A program made the position numbers and the translations under genes. The notes beneath the pieces are model-generated. The model had not been told where the DNA came from. It searched no databases and worked only from the letters and a program-made list of their open reading frames with translations. Positions 34,766 to 44,299 of a stretch of DNA of 63,261 nucleotides are shown here, one piece after another (within the stretch, counting starts at the first letter, position 1; the number at the start of each line of letters is the position of its first letter). Source of the stretch: UBA1205 sp045598105 (lineage in GTDB: Bacteria; Bacteroidota; Bacteroidia; Bacteroidales; WCHB1-69); NCBI GenBank assembly GCA_045598105.1, contig JAZLLK010000052.1, forward strand, positions 1-63,261. Reading direction: 5' to 3'.

Positions 34766-35365
34766 ATGACAAAAGAAGAAAAAATATCTTACGCCTTAGG
34801 TGTAGCAATAGGCGATAATTACGCCAAAATGAATATTAAAATAGACGGTCCCGCATTTGCTAACGGTGTTACCACCGTACTGGAAGGCAAACAGCCACTT
34901 ATGAGTATGCAGGAAATTCAGCAAACGCTGGAAGATCTCCAACGTGACTTAGACAATAAGGGTAAAACAGCCCTGAACGAAGAAAAAGAAAAAGGCAGAA
35001 AATTTTTGGAAGAGAATAAAACCAAGCCCGGTGTAAAAGAAACCGCCAGCGGCTTACAATACAAAGTATTGGTAGAAAGCATAGGCAAACGTCCATCGGC
35101 TACCGATACCGTAGAAGTACATTATGAAGGTCGCCTTATTGACGGCACCATATTTGACTCCTCCATTCAACGCGGTGAAAGAATAGCCTTCCCTTTGAAT
35201 CAGGTTATTGCCGGCTGGACTGAAGGCTTACAGCTCATGAGCGAAGGCTCAAAATTTGAATTTTACATACCTTCACATTTGGCATACGGTGACCATGGCG
35301 CAGGCGGTGCTATTCCCGGCGGTGCCACTTTAATATTCCAGGTAGAACTATTTAAAGTAAAATAA
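34766..35365 (+). CDS. FKBP-type peptidyl-prolyl isomerase
   Basis: A 199-residue protein that speeds proline isomerisation in protein folding. Residues 1-85 form the helical FKBP_N dimerisation domain (ISYALGVAIGDNYAK, then a long helix LEDLQRDLDNKG). The FKBP domain from about 95 has VEVHYEGRLIDGTIFDSS, VIAGWTEGLQLMSEGSKFEF (as VIAGWTEGLQLM and SEGSKFEF) and IPGGATLIFQVELF. It resembles FkpA/FklB but no signal peptide is seen, so a cytosolic location is likely. The next gene starts 1 bp after its stop. Confidence 0.92.
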   Translation: MTKEEKISYALGVAIGDNYAKMNIKIDGPAFANGVTTVLEGKQPLMSMQEIQQTLEDLQRDLDNKGKTALNEEKEKGRKFLEENKTKPGVKETASGLQYKVLVESIGKRPSATDTVEVHYEGRLIDGTIFDSSIQRGERIAFPLNQVIAGWTEGLQLMSEGSKFEFYIPSHLAYGDHGAGGAIPGGATLIFQVELFKVK

Positions 35366-35366
35366 T

Positions 35367-36803
35367 ATGCACACTCCTGAAGCCCTGTTATCGAACTTAT
35401 TTGAACTTACTTTCCATTGTAAGCCACTAAATATCACACCTCTGAATGCCGCAGGCTCCGGTTCGGGCAGAAAATATTTTCGCATTACAGCCCTTAACCG
35501 TGTGGTGGTAGGCGCCTATAATGAGGACAGAAAGGAAAATGAAGCTTTTTTGGGTTTCACCAAACATTTTTTGTCCAAATCATTTGCTGTACCACAGGTA
35601 TATGCAGAAGATTTGGACAAAAATATATACCTGCTGGAGGATTTGGGCGATGAAACGCTCTATAACTTTTTAAGCAGCCAACGCAATGGCATGGTAGAAT
35701 TTTCATCAGAACTGCTGGACATATACCAGCGAGCCTTGAACGGGCTGCTCCGCATACAAATGGAAGGCAGCCAAGGGCTGGATTTTTCACTATGTTACCC
35801 GCGTGCCGCATTTGACGAACAATCTATACGTTGGGATTTAAACTATTTTAAATACTACTTTCTTAAATTGGCCCACATTCCCTTCAACGAGCAATTGCTG
35901 GAAAACGATTTTAACACCTTGTGTCAATACCTGCTGGAAGCCGACAACCGATATTTCCTTTACAGGGACTTTCAATCGCGCAATATCATGCTAAAAAACA
36001 ACGATATATATTTTATCGACTATCAGGGCGGACGTAGAGGAGCACTGCAATACGATGTAGCCTCACTACTATATGACGGCAAAGCCGGTATACCACAAAC
36101 TGTAAGAGAAGAACTGGTACGCTATTATGTAAAACAATTGGCTACCTACAATGCTCAAGCTGCCGAAACATTCATGGACTACTACTATGCCTTTGTATTC
36201 ATACGCATAATGCAGGCCATGGGTTCATACGGATTTAGAGGGTTTTATGAAAAGAAGACCCACTTTTTACAAAGCATACCTTATGCCTTGAACAATTTGC
36301 AATGGCTTATAGACCATGTAGAACTTAAAATAAATATACCCACCTTGTGGGACTTATTTCATAAGCTCATCGACGCTCCTAACCTAAAACAATTTGCCCA
36401 ACCCAAGCTTACGGTAAGCATATACAGTTTTTCATTTCTTCACCAACATCCGCAAGACAACAGCGGCAATGGTGGCGGATACGTATTTGACTGCCGATGC
36501 TTACCTAATCCTGGCCGATATGACGAATTCAAAAAACATAACGGCACCGAGCCCGAAGTGATTAAATTTTTGGAAGAAAAAGCCGAAATAGCCTTATACT
36601 TTGAACACGTAAAAGGCATAGTGGACATGGCTGTTACAAATTATATACAACGTTCCTTTCAAAACCTATCGGTAAGCTTTGGTTGCACCGGCGGTCAACA
36701 CCGCTCGGTTTATTTTGCCAACCGCATGGCACAATACTTGCAACAGCACTATGATATAAATATAAATGTGACACATTTAATGCAAAAAGAATGGATAAAA
36801 TAA
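35367..36803 (+). CDS. Fusion of an AmgK-like sugar kinase with a RapZ C-terminal domain
   Basis: A 478-residue two-domain protein. Residues 20-335 are an aminoglycoside-phosphotransferase-fold kinase like AmgK (anomeric MurNAc/GlcNAc kinase): GSGRKYFRI near 33, YLLEDLGDETLY near 88, the catalytic loop YRDFQSRN (199-206) and the metal-binding IDYQG (217-221). Residues about 345-478 match the C-terminal domain of RapZ, with GYVFDCRCLPNPGRY and GCTGGQHRSVY (G442-Y449). In E. coli that domain senses glucosamine-6-phosphate. The RapZ P-loop domain is absent. A link between amino-sugar phosphorylation and sensing is an inference. Its end overlaps the next gene by 13 bp. Confidence 0.8.
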   Translation: MHTPEALLSNLFELTFHCKPLNITPLNAAGSGSGRKYFRITALNRVVVGAYNEDRKENEAFLGFTKHFLSKSFAVPQVYAEDLDKNIYLLEDLGDETLYNFLSSQRNGMVEFSSELLDIYQRALNGLLRIQMEGSQGLDFSLCYPRAAFDEQSIRWDLNYFKYYFLKLAHIPFNEQLLENDFNTLCQYLLEADNRYFLYRDFQSRNIMLKNNDIYFIDYQGGRRGALQYDVASLLYDGKAGIPQTVREELVRYYVKQLATYNAQAAETFMDYYYAFVFIRIMQAMGSYGFRGFYEKKTHFLQSIPYALNNLQWLIDHVELKINIPTLWDLFHKLIDAPNLKQFAQPKLTVSIYSFSFLHQHPQDNSGNGGGYVFDCRCLPNPGRYDEFKKHNGTEPEVIKFLEEKAEIALYFEHVKGIVDMAVTNYIQRSFQNLSVSFGCTGGQHRSVYFANRMAQYLQQHYDININVTHLMQKEWIK

Positions 36804-37264
36804 AACACCTTTGCCCCATATTATTGTTATTAGCATGGTGTGCCATTACATGTAGTTCATGCCGATACGAAGAAGGTCCGTTTATTAATTTTACCAAGGT
36901 GGACAATCGTATTCGCGGAGAATGGGAAATAACAAAAATAGAGCACAATGGCAGCACCGTATCGGCCACCGCCGCTATGGAAGAATCCTTAGGATCCATC
37001 ATGGATTTTTACCAAACACATGTATATTTTATGCATTGCACCATTAACAATACCATATACAATTGTGAAGGTTCATGGGACTTCGGTGACAAAAAACGCT
37101 CCATTATAGTAAATTACCGTGGTATCCGCCAGGTAATAAGCAGAGAATATGAAATAATAAAATTTAAGAATAACTTACTTAAAGTTCGCTATACCGATGA
37201 TAAGGGTGACGAATGGACCCTTACCCTTACCCTATTGTTATCATACATAGAATATGGATATTAA
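36791..37264 (+). CDS. Lipocalin-like lipoprotein of unknown function
   Basis: A 157-residue predicted lipoprotein with a hydrophobic leader and cysteine near residue 24 (CAITCSSCRYEEG). The mature part is beta-rich with RIRGEWEITKIEHNG at its start, a lipocalin-like opening seen in many Bacteroidota lipoproteins, and later SWDFGDKKRS. It overlaps the kinase fusion by 13 bp and the ClC channel gene by 11 bp, so it belongs to the same message. Function unknown. Confidence 0.75.
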   Translation: MDKIKHLCPILLLLAWCAITCSSCRYEEGPFINFTKVDNRIRGEWEITKIEHNGSTVSATAAMEESLGSIMDFYQTHVYFMHCTINNTIYNCEGSWDFGDKKRSIIVNYRGIRQVISREYEIIKFKNNLLKVRYTDDKGDEWTLTLTLLLSYIEYGY

Positions 37265-39026
37265 GCACAAGCTCAAAAAAATATTTCACTGGTTTACAGG
37301 ACGTACCGATAATACCAAAATATATGTTTTAAGTATTATAGTAGGTATTATAGCAGCCATAGCTGCCATAGTGCTTAAGTTGAGCGTACATTATACCGAA
37401 ACCATACTTCAAAATGCCTTTCCGGAACAGGAATTCAACTATTTATATTTGGCATTTCCTATCATAGGTATTACACTTACCGTACTATATATTAAATTTT
37501 TCATTAAAGATGATTTAAGTCACGGTGTCAGCAAAGTGCTATATGCCATAGCCAAAAACAATGGCCGGCTAAAAATGCATCACACCTACTCTTCCATAGT
37601 GTCCAGTACCCTCACCGTCGGCTTTGGCGGATCGGTAGGTTTGGAAGCTCCCATCACCCTCACAGGGTCGGCTATAGGCAGCCGACTGGGCATATTCTTC
37701 CACCTGAGCACCAAACAAACCACCACCCTGGTAGCCTGTGGTGCCACCGCCGCGGTAGCTGCCATATTCAATGCTCCCATAGCCGGCGTGGTATTTGCCA
37801 TAGAAGTACTCATGCTTGACCTCACCATTTCTTCGGCCTTTCCACTGCTTATATCGGCCGTAACGGCTACCAGCATGTCGTATATATGCCTTGGACGCAG
37901 TATTATGTTCAACTCCATCACCCTATTCTCCTTTGAAATGCAAAATATGCCTTTTTATGCCCTGCTGGGCATAATTACAGGCTTGTATTCCCTATATTTT
38001 ATGCGGGTATCGGCAACCATAGAAGCTCAATTTAAAAAAATAAAAGAAAAATGGATAAAGATACTCATAGGCGGCATACTGCTAAGCGTGCTCATATTTC
38101 TGTTCCCCTCACTATATGGTGAAGGGTATGAATCATTGAATAATATTATGACTGGTCACGTAAACCGCCTGTTTACCCATAGTCCCTTCTATAATTGGCA
38201 ATTCAACCCGTGGCTCATGTTGCTGTTTGTATTCATGGTACTCACATTCAAAACCTTTGCTACTGCACTCACCAATAGTGCCGGTGGCATAGGCGGTGTA
38301 TTTGCCCCCTCCTTGTTCATAGGCGGCATGGCCGGATGCTTCACCTCATTGGCCGTAAATGTAATATTTGGCTATAATTTGCCTATTATCAACTTTACCT
38401 TAGCCGGCATGGCCGGCGTGATGGGTAGCGTAATGCGTGCTCCACTCACCGCCATATTCCTTATAGCAGAACTATCGGGCGGATATCAGCTGTTTGTACC
38501 GCTTATGCTTACCACTTTATGCTCCTATGCAATATTTTATCCGTTTGAAAAACAATCGGTTTACACCAAATCCTTGGCTGCTGAAGGCAACCTGATAACT
38601 CATCATAAAGATAAACATGCTCTCAGCATGCTGTCAGTATCGGAGTTAATAGAGAACAATTTCCTTACCATACACCCTCAGGCAACTCTTAAAGACCTGC
38701 TTCCCGTAATAGAAGAATCGGTACGTAATATATTTCCCGTAGTAGATGAAAACGGTAAATTTTACGGCATTATCATATTAGATGACATACGCCACCTTAT
38801 ATTCCATGAAGAAAAATACACCACACCGGTTACCGAATTGTCATTTATGCCCGATATATCGGTATATAAAGAAGAAAACATGACGGAAGTGGTAGAAAAA
38901 TTCAAATCATCAGGCTTATACAATATGGTAGTACTGGATAATAATGGCAAATACTACGGATTTATTTCCCGTGCCAATGTGTTTTCCGCCTATAGGGAAA
39001 TAGTACAAGAAATATCGGAAGATTAA
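37254..39026 (+). CDS. ClC-family chloride channel or antiporter with CBS domains
   Basis: A 590-residue membrane protein with about ten to twelve hydrophobic helices followed by two CBS domains (about 460-590: SVSELIENNFLTIHPQATLK and FMPDISVYKEENMTEV). The ClC selectivity motifs are recognisable in GFGGSVGLEAPITLTGSAIG and in GGIGGVFAPSLFIGG. The first position has GGSVGLEAP in place of GSGIP/GREGP-like forms. It would move chloride (or another anion) across the inner membrane, perhaps controlled by nucleotide binding to the CBS pair. It overlaps both neighbours. Confidence 0.92.
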   Translation: MDIKHKLKKIFHWFTGRTDNTKIYVLSIIVGIIAAIAAIVLKLSVHYTETILQNAFPEQEFNYLYLAFPIIGITLTVLYIKFFIKDDLSHGVSKVLYAIAKNNGRLKMHHTYSSIVSSTLTVGFGGSVGLEAPITLTGSAIGSRLGIFFHLSTKQTTTLVACGATAAVAAIFNAPIAGVVFAIEVLMLDLTISSAFPLLISAVTATSMSYICLGRSIMFNSITLFSFEMQNMPFYALLGIITGLYSLYFMRVSATIEAQFKKIKEKWIKILIGGILLSVLIFLFPSLYGEGYESLNNIMTGHVNRLFTHSPFYNWQFNPWLMLLFVFMVLTFKTFATALTNSAGGIGGVFAPSLFIGGMAGCFTSLAVNVIFGYNLPIINFTLAGMAGVMGSVMRAPLTAIFLIAELSGGYQLFVPLMLTTLCSYAIFYPFEKQSVYTKSLAAEGNLITHHKDKHALSMLSVSELIENNFLTIHPQATLKDLLPVIEESVRNIFPVVDENGKFYGIIILDDIRHLIFHEEKYTTPVTELSFMPDISVYKEENMTEVVEKFKSSGLYNMVVLDNNGKYYGFISRANVFSAYREIVQEISED

Positions 39027-40249
39027 TGCATTACAGGCGTTTTACATATACATTTCTCATCATGATATGGGCTGCTTTACCTTGTATAGGGCAGCAAAAA
39101 ATGCTCATTATACATCCGCCCTGCTTTAAAACTGCTGCCGACAGCCTTGTATGGCAAAAAGAAGCCGCCGGCATCAAATGCATTACATGGGAATGCACCC
39201 TATCACAGCCTGCACTTATTAAACTATGTATTGACAGCATCACACAGCGATTTCCTGCCAATTATATGCTCATATTAGGTGATTTTGAGCATATTCCGTC
39301 GTATGAAAACATGGAATGGCTCAGCGATATATACTATGCTACCGACAGTGCCGGCCATGCCCGCATGGCTATAGGCCGATTATCGGCCCAAAATGCCGAA
39401 GAGCTGCAATATATGATACAAAAAAATGCCACCGATTCCTATCTGCAGAACATTGTTGCCATAGCATCCTCTTCCGTATCGGCCCTTACGGGCAAAACAG
39501 ATATTCAACGTGTGCAAGACCTGCTTGGCTATATTCAAGCCAAAGGCATACCCGACACCCATATATACTATAGCACACCCGAATACACTTTACAGGCATC
39601 AGATATTATACAGGCCGTAAACAATGGTACACAATTGCTCATTTACGCCGGTCACGGCGATTATACAGGTTGGAATACCGGTAATTTTACCACACACGAC
39701 ATAGACAATATACATAATACACTATACCCCGTTATAATATCCGCCGCCTGCCTCAACGGACACTATGCCCGCCGCACCTGCATGGCAGAAGCATGGATGC
39801 GTAGCCCACACGGCGCTAAAGCCGTAATTATGTCCTCAGCCCTATGCGACCATGATGCTAATATGGAAGCTTTGCTATACAGTATACAGCTACCGGATAT
39901 GCCCGCTACTCTGGGGGAATGGTGGCTCTTGATGTATAACTATACCACCTTCACCCTGCACCGACCTAACGACGCTCAGGCATGGATACTATTCGGCGAC
40001 CCCTCTATGCCTATATCCCTTCCTCATAATGAATATATTAATGATAATAATATAGATTCTCTACTGCTCTACCCTAACCCTGCACATAACACACTACACA
40101 TAAACACATTGCAACATACTGATATATATAACATTAACGGCACACTAATACAACGTTGCCAAGGCCCTGATATAGATGTATCAGCCCTTACAGCAGGCAC
40201 CTATGTACTCAAAACCGATAACCGATATTTTTTATTCATAAAACAATAA
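39026..40249 (+). CDS. Gingipain-like (C25) secreted protein with a type IX sorting domain
   Basis: A 407-residue exported protein. A signal peptide ends near residue 23 (LPCIGQ). The core matches the caspase-like fold of peptidase family C25: LLIYAGHGDYTGWN holds the catalytic His (H210) and IISAACLNGHYA the catalytic Cys (C242). The last 70 residues begin LLLYPNPAHN and end with TYVLKT...FLFIKQ, the form of a type IX C-terminal sorting domain. It is therefore probably secreted or anchored on the cell surface. It is shorter than gingipains and has no adhesin domains. PorW is encoded next to it. Confidence 0.82.
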   Translation: MHYRRFTYTFLIMIWAALPCIGQQKMLIIHPPCFKTAADSLVWQKEAAGIKCITWECTLSQPALIKLCIDSITQRFPANYMLILGDFEHIPSYENMEWLSDIYYATDSAGHARMAIGRLSAQNAEELQYMIQKNATDSYLQNIVAIASSSVSALTGKTDIQRVQDLLGYIQAKGIPDTHIYYSTPEYTLQASDIIQAVNNGTQLLIYAGHGDYTGWNTGNFTTHDIDNIHNTLYPVIISAACLNGHYARRTCMAEAWMRSPHGAKAVIMSSALCDHDANMEALLYSIQLPDMPATLGEWWLLMYNYTTFTLHRPNDAQAWILFGDPSMPISLPHNEYINDNNIDSLLLYPNPAHNTLHINTLQHTDIYNINGTLIQRCQGPDIDVSALTAGTYVLKTDNRYFLFIKQ

Positions 40250-40340
40250 AAAAATACGGAAAAAAATAGAAAAATAACTAATAAATAACAATAAACTGGC
40301 AATAATAACGTTAAAATATATTTAATAAAAGTACAAACGG

Positions 40341-43028
40341 GTGACACACAAACGCATATACAAATATACAGAAATTACATTAATAACCATAACTATATGG
40401 CTATTAAGCGCTTGCAGTACCAAAAAGGACAATTTTTTTTATCGTACCTACCATGGCACTACGGCTCGTTTTAATATAATATTCAATGGCAATGAAAGCT
40501 ATAAGGAAGGTATGGAGAATTTAGAGACCGCCAATACCGATAATTATACCGATATATTGCCGGTATACCCCAAGGTGGATAAGAATGCTGCTCTTCAGCA
40601 GGCCCCCAAATGGGATAGAACCATAGAAAAATGTTCTAAAGCCATAAAAAAGCACTCCATGCTCATAAAAGGAGTGGAACGATGCAAACCTATAGATGAT
40701 GCTTATTTGCTTTTAGGCAAAGCCTACTACCAAAGGCAGGACTACGCTGATGCCATAGGAGTATTTAATTACATCATTAATACCCATCATAATGGTAACG
40801 TATGGCCCGATGCCCACACATGGAAGGCCGAAACCGAAATGAATATGGACCGCATGAAAGAGGCGGAAGAAACATTGGAAACTATTCGCCAGGGCATAGC
40901 AGACCAAAAAAATGACAGTTATAAGCAACATTGGGAAGGTGTATATTCACAGTTTCTCATTAATCAAAAAGACTATGAGCAGGCTACCATATACCTATCG
41001 GAGCTGCTGAAGCACAAGCACATGAAAAAAGACTTTAAAACACGTATATACTTCATATTGGCCCAATTACAACAAAAATCCGATATGAAAGATGAAGCCT
41101 CAAAAAACTATTTGACCGTATTGAAACGCAACCCCGTATACGAAATGGAATTCAATTCCACACTTAACCTTGCCCTATGCAACAATAACACTGCCGAATC
41201 AAGGCAAAAATTGAACAAACTGTTCAAAGACGGCCGTAATGAGAGTCTGAAAGACCAAATATTCTACACATTGGCACTTATGGACCTAAATGAACAGGAT
41301 ACCACTTCCGCCATTAACAATTTGGAAGCCTCCGTATTTTGGTCATTCAGCAATGCACACCAAAAGGCGTTATCATCACTCACACTGGCTGAATTATACT
41401 ATACCAAAGGTAATTATGTAAATGCCCTTACCTATTATGACACTCTGCTGGTGAATATGCCTACTAATTTTCAAAACTATTCCGGCATAAAACAAAAGAG
41501 CGAAATATTGAAAGACTTAGTTTCTAACCTTATGGTTATTAATCATAACGACAGCATGCTATACCTGGCCTCCTTGTCGGAAAGTGAACGTGACGACTAT
41601 TTAGCTAAGGTAATAGCCGACTATCAAAAGAAGGAGGAAGAACGCATAGCTGATGAAACAGCTAAAGCCCAACTGATGGAATCGGCTTCAAAACGTAGAG
41701 CATCTGCCGCTGCCGGCCGTAACGGCGGCAGCAAGGCATGGGTATTTGCTGACCCTACCCAAAACAAACTGTCCCAACAGAACTTCCGCAAACAATGGGG
41801 TAGCCGCGTATTGGAAGACTTTTGGTTTGTAAACGATATCAACGTCAACTCGTTTGACAATAATTTAGCCGATGCCGATACAGGCTCCGACCCCTCTATG
41901 TCCGATATAAATAATGACGCCAACGCTAATGATCATGACAACAAAAAAGGAGGCAAAATAAACAATCCTTTAGACAAAAATTACTATTTGCAGGACATGC
42001 CTGCCACTCCGGAACAAACCGAAACCATGAACAATGACATAGCCACCGCATTGTATAACGCAGGCTTTATATACTATGATAATTTGAACGACAAACCCAT
42101 GTCAAACCATGAGTTTGAAACCCTGATGGAGCGTTACCCCGAACACAAGCTGGCAGCACCCTCCTGCTTCCAATTATACAATTCATACCTGCTAATGCAG
42201 GATATGGAAAAAAGTGAGTACTATAAAAACTACTGCCTCACACATTTTGCCAACACCGACTATGCCCGCATTATACAGGACCCTGCCTACTATCAAAAAA
42301 TACAGGCCCAACAACAGGAAGCCGAAACCTATTATACTCTATTGTACGATACCTTTGCTTCCAATCACTACAGCGAAGCCTACCGCATGAGCAATGAAGG
42401 CCTAAGCAAATACATTAACTCGGAGCTAAACGCCAAAATGGAATACATACGGGCCATATGCGTAGATAAACTATACGGACACGACAGCCTTCGCGTACAC
42501 CTGAATAATATAATACGCCGCTACCCCGCTACCGCTATAGATACCGCCGCCGGCAACCTGCTATTGGCACTCAATAATTTAGAACACCCTACCCCTGCTA
42601 CTTCTCAAGCCAAAGCCGACACCAATAACACATCGGCAGTTAAGCCGAAAGTAAACTATGTGTATGATGAAAAGGCCTTCCACTTTATAATAATAGTGGC
42701 CGACATGCGTGACATTAAAATAAACGACCTGAAAAATAAAATAGTGGACTTTAATAAGGACTATTTCCGTAGAGAAAAATTTGACTTGTCTAATTTTTAT
42801 ATAGACAACACTATACAAATGATAACCATATCAAAGTTTGAAAACAAGGAAAAAGCTATGGACTACTATAAATTACTAAAGTCTAACGATAAATACTTTT
42901 CACAATTGAACCAAACAGCCACAGCTAAAGTATATGTCATATCTGATGCAAACTACACCACCTATTTTAAAAATAAAGATGCCAGAGCTGATTATGATAC
43001 ATTTTTTGAAGATAAATATATAAAATAA
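40341..43028 (+). CDS. porW: PorW/SprE-like type IX secretion lipoprotein
   Basis: An 895-residue TPR lipoprotein needed for type IX secretion in Porphyromonas and Flavobacterium. The start is GTG, with a lipobox in WLLSACSTKK. The signature N-terminus of the family is visible: NFFYRTYHGTTARFN, NGNESYKEGM and DNYTDILPVY. TPR-like pairs follow (DAYLLLGKAYYQRQDYADAI and others), then a low-complexity charged region near residue 430-560 and a C-terminal domain. In known systems PorW links the motor to the translocon. It follows a protein with a type IX sorting signal, a matching context. Confidence 0.88.
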   Translation: MTHKRIYKYTEITLITITIWLLSACSTKKDNFFYRTYHGTTARFNIIFNGNESYKEGMENLETANTDNYTDILPVYPKVDKNAALQQAPKWDRTIEKCSKAIKKHSMLIKGVERCKPIDDAYLLLGKAYYQRQDYADAIGVFNYIINTHHNGNVWPDAHTWKAETEMNMDRMKEAEETLETIRQGIADQKNDSYKQHWEGVYSQFLINQKDYEQATIYLSELLKHKHMKKDFKTRIYFILAQLQQKSDMKDEASKNYLTVLKRNPVYEMEFNSTLNLALCNNNTAESRQKLNKLFKDGRNESLKDQIFYTLALMDLNEQDTTSAINNLEASVFWSFSNAHQKALSSLTLAELYYTKGNYVNALTYYDTLLVNMPTNFQNYSGIKQKSEILKDLVSNLMVINHNDSMLYLASLSESERDDYLAKVIADYQKKEEERIADETAKAQLMESASKRRASAAAGRNGGSKAWVFADPTQNKLSQQNFRKQWGSRVLEDFWFVNDINVNSFDNNLADADTGSDPSMSDINNDANANDHDNKKGGKINNPLDKNYYLQDMPATPEQTETMNNDIATALYNAGFIYYDNLNDKPMSNHEFETLMERYPEHKLAAPSCFQLYNSYLLMQDMEKSEYYKNYCLTHFANTDYARIIQDPAYYQKIQAQQQEAETYYTLLYDTFASNHYSEAYRMSNEGLSKYINSELNAKMEYIRAICVDKLYGHDSLRVHLNNIIRRYPATAIDTAAGNLLLALNNLEHPTPATSQAKADTNNTSAVKPKVNYVYDEKAFHFIIIVADMRDIKINDLKNKIVDFNKDYFRREKFDLSNFYIDNTIQMITISKFENKEKAMDYYKLLKSNDKYFSQLNQTATAKVYVISDANYTTYFKNKDARADYDTFFEDKYIK

Positions 43029-43043
43029 AAGTATTTATGGCGT

Positions 43044-44216
43044 ATGGAACACGAACAATATGATTTTGACACTCTTATTAATCGTAAAAACACGGCAAGC
43101 GTAAAATACGACATGATGGAACGTGATTTCGGACGTAATGATTTACTGCCCATGTGGGTAGCAGATATGGACTTTGCTACGCCCGATTTTATACTGCAAT
43201 CCATAACAGAACGCTTACAGCATCCTATATTGGCATACAGTTTTGGTGACCACCAATACTATGAAACCGTGATAAAATGGCTGCAAAAACGTTATCACAT
43301 TAATGCCCAAGCCTGCCAACTTCACTTTATTCCGGGTATAGTATCCGGCATAAGTTTCTTTGTACAAGCCTTTACCCGTGAAGGTGATGCCGTGGTAATT
43401 ACCACTCCCGTTTACCCTCCTTTTCACCATGTGCCATTACAGGGCAAAAGAGAACTGAGATGCAGCCACATGATAGAAAAAGAGGGGAAATTCTATATAG
43501 ACTGGACCGATTTTGAGCAAAAACTCCAAGGTGCAAAATTATTCATACTCTCTAATCCGCACAACCCCGGCGGGCGGGTATGGACACGTGAGGAGCTACA
43601 GCACATAGCTATGCTGTGCCATAAGTACAAGGTATTGGTAATATCCGATGAAATACATGCCGACCTCATATTTGATGATAGCAAACAAATATCGTTTTCT
43701 ACCGTGAGCCGGGAAGCCGCCAAAATATCGGTAACCTATATGGCTCCAAGCAAAACATTTAATATGGCAGGCATGTCCAGTTCTGTAGCATATATTCCTA
43801 ATGATGACATACGCAAGGAGTTTTTTGCCTATTTAGACGGCTACGAAGTAGCCAATGGTCACACTCTTGCCTACACCACCGCCATAGCCGCTTTCAATAA
43901 TGGTGAAGAATGGCTCCGACAAGTAAAAATATATATACAAAATAATATAGACTACGCTATCAACTTTCTGCAACAGCACATTCCGCAAGCTAAGGTAATG
44001 CGTCCTGAAGCCTCCTTCCTATTGTGGATTAATTTTTCAGCCTTAGGCCTAAGCCATGCCGAAATAAAAGACCGCCTCATCAATAAAGCCCTTTTAGCCC
44101 TGAACGACGGTACCGACTTCGGCGGTGAAAAATACGAATGCTGCTTCCGCCTGAATGTTGGCTGCCCTAAAGCTACCCTTACAGATGCCCTGCAACGAAT
44201 AGTAAATGTGTTATAA
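43044..44216 (+). CDS. MalY/PatB-type PLP-dependent C-S lyase or aminotransferase
   Basis: A 390-residue PLP enzyme of the MalY/PatB group (cystathionine beta-lyase-like). DFDTLINRKNTASVKYD and PMWVADMDF at the start are typical. LSNPHNPGGRVWTREEL lies near 170, ISDEIHADLIF near 200, and the Schiff-base lysine lies in APSKTFNMAG near 236. It may cleave cystathionine or cysteine to release pyruvate, ammonia and homocysteine or sulfide; a role in amino-acid fermentation is possible. It lies 15 bp after porW. Confidence 0.9.
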   Translation: MEHEQYDFDTLINRKNTASVKYDMMERDFGRNDLLPMWVADMDFATPDFILQSITERLQHPILAYSFGDHQYYETVIKWLQKRYHINAQACQLHFIPGIVSGISFFVQAFTREGDAVVITTPVYPPFHHVPLQGKRELRCSHMIEKEGKFYIDWTDFEQKLQGAKLFILSNPHNPGGRVWTREELQHIAMLCHKYKVLVISDEIHADLIFDDSKQISFSTVSREAAKISVTYMAPSKTFNMAGMSSSVAYIPNDDIRKEFFAYLDGYEVANGHTLAYTTAIAAFNNGEEWLRQVKIYIQNNIDYAINFLQQHIPQAKVMRPEASFLLWINFSALGLSHAEIKDRLINKALLALNDGTDFGGEKYECCFRLNVGCPKATLTDALQRIVNVL

Positions 44217-44299
44217 CATATATTACCTTATAACCATATAAAAATAAGATACAAAAATTATATAATTAACATATTTTAAATATAAAAAAAAGTATATAA

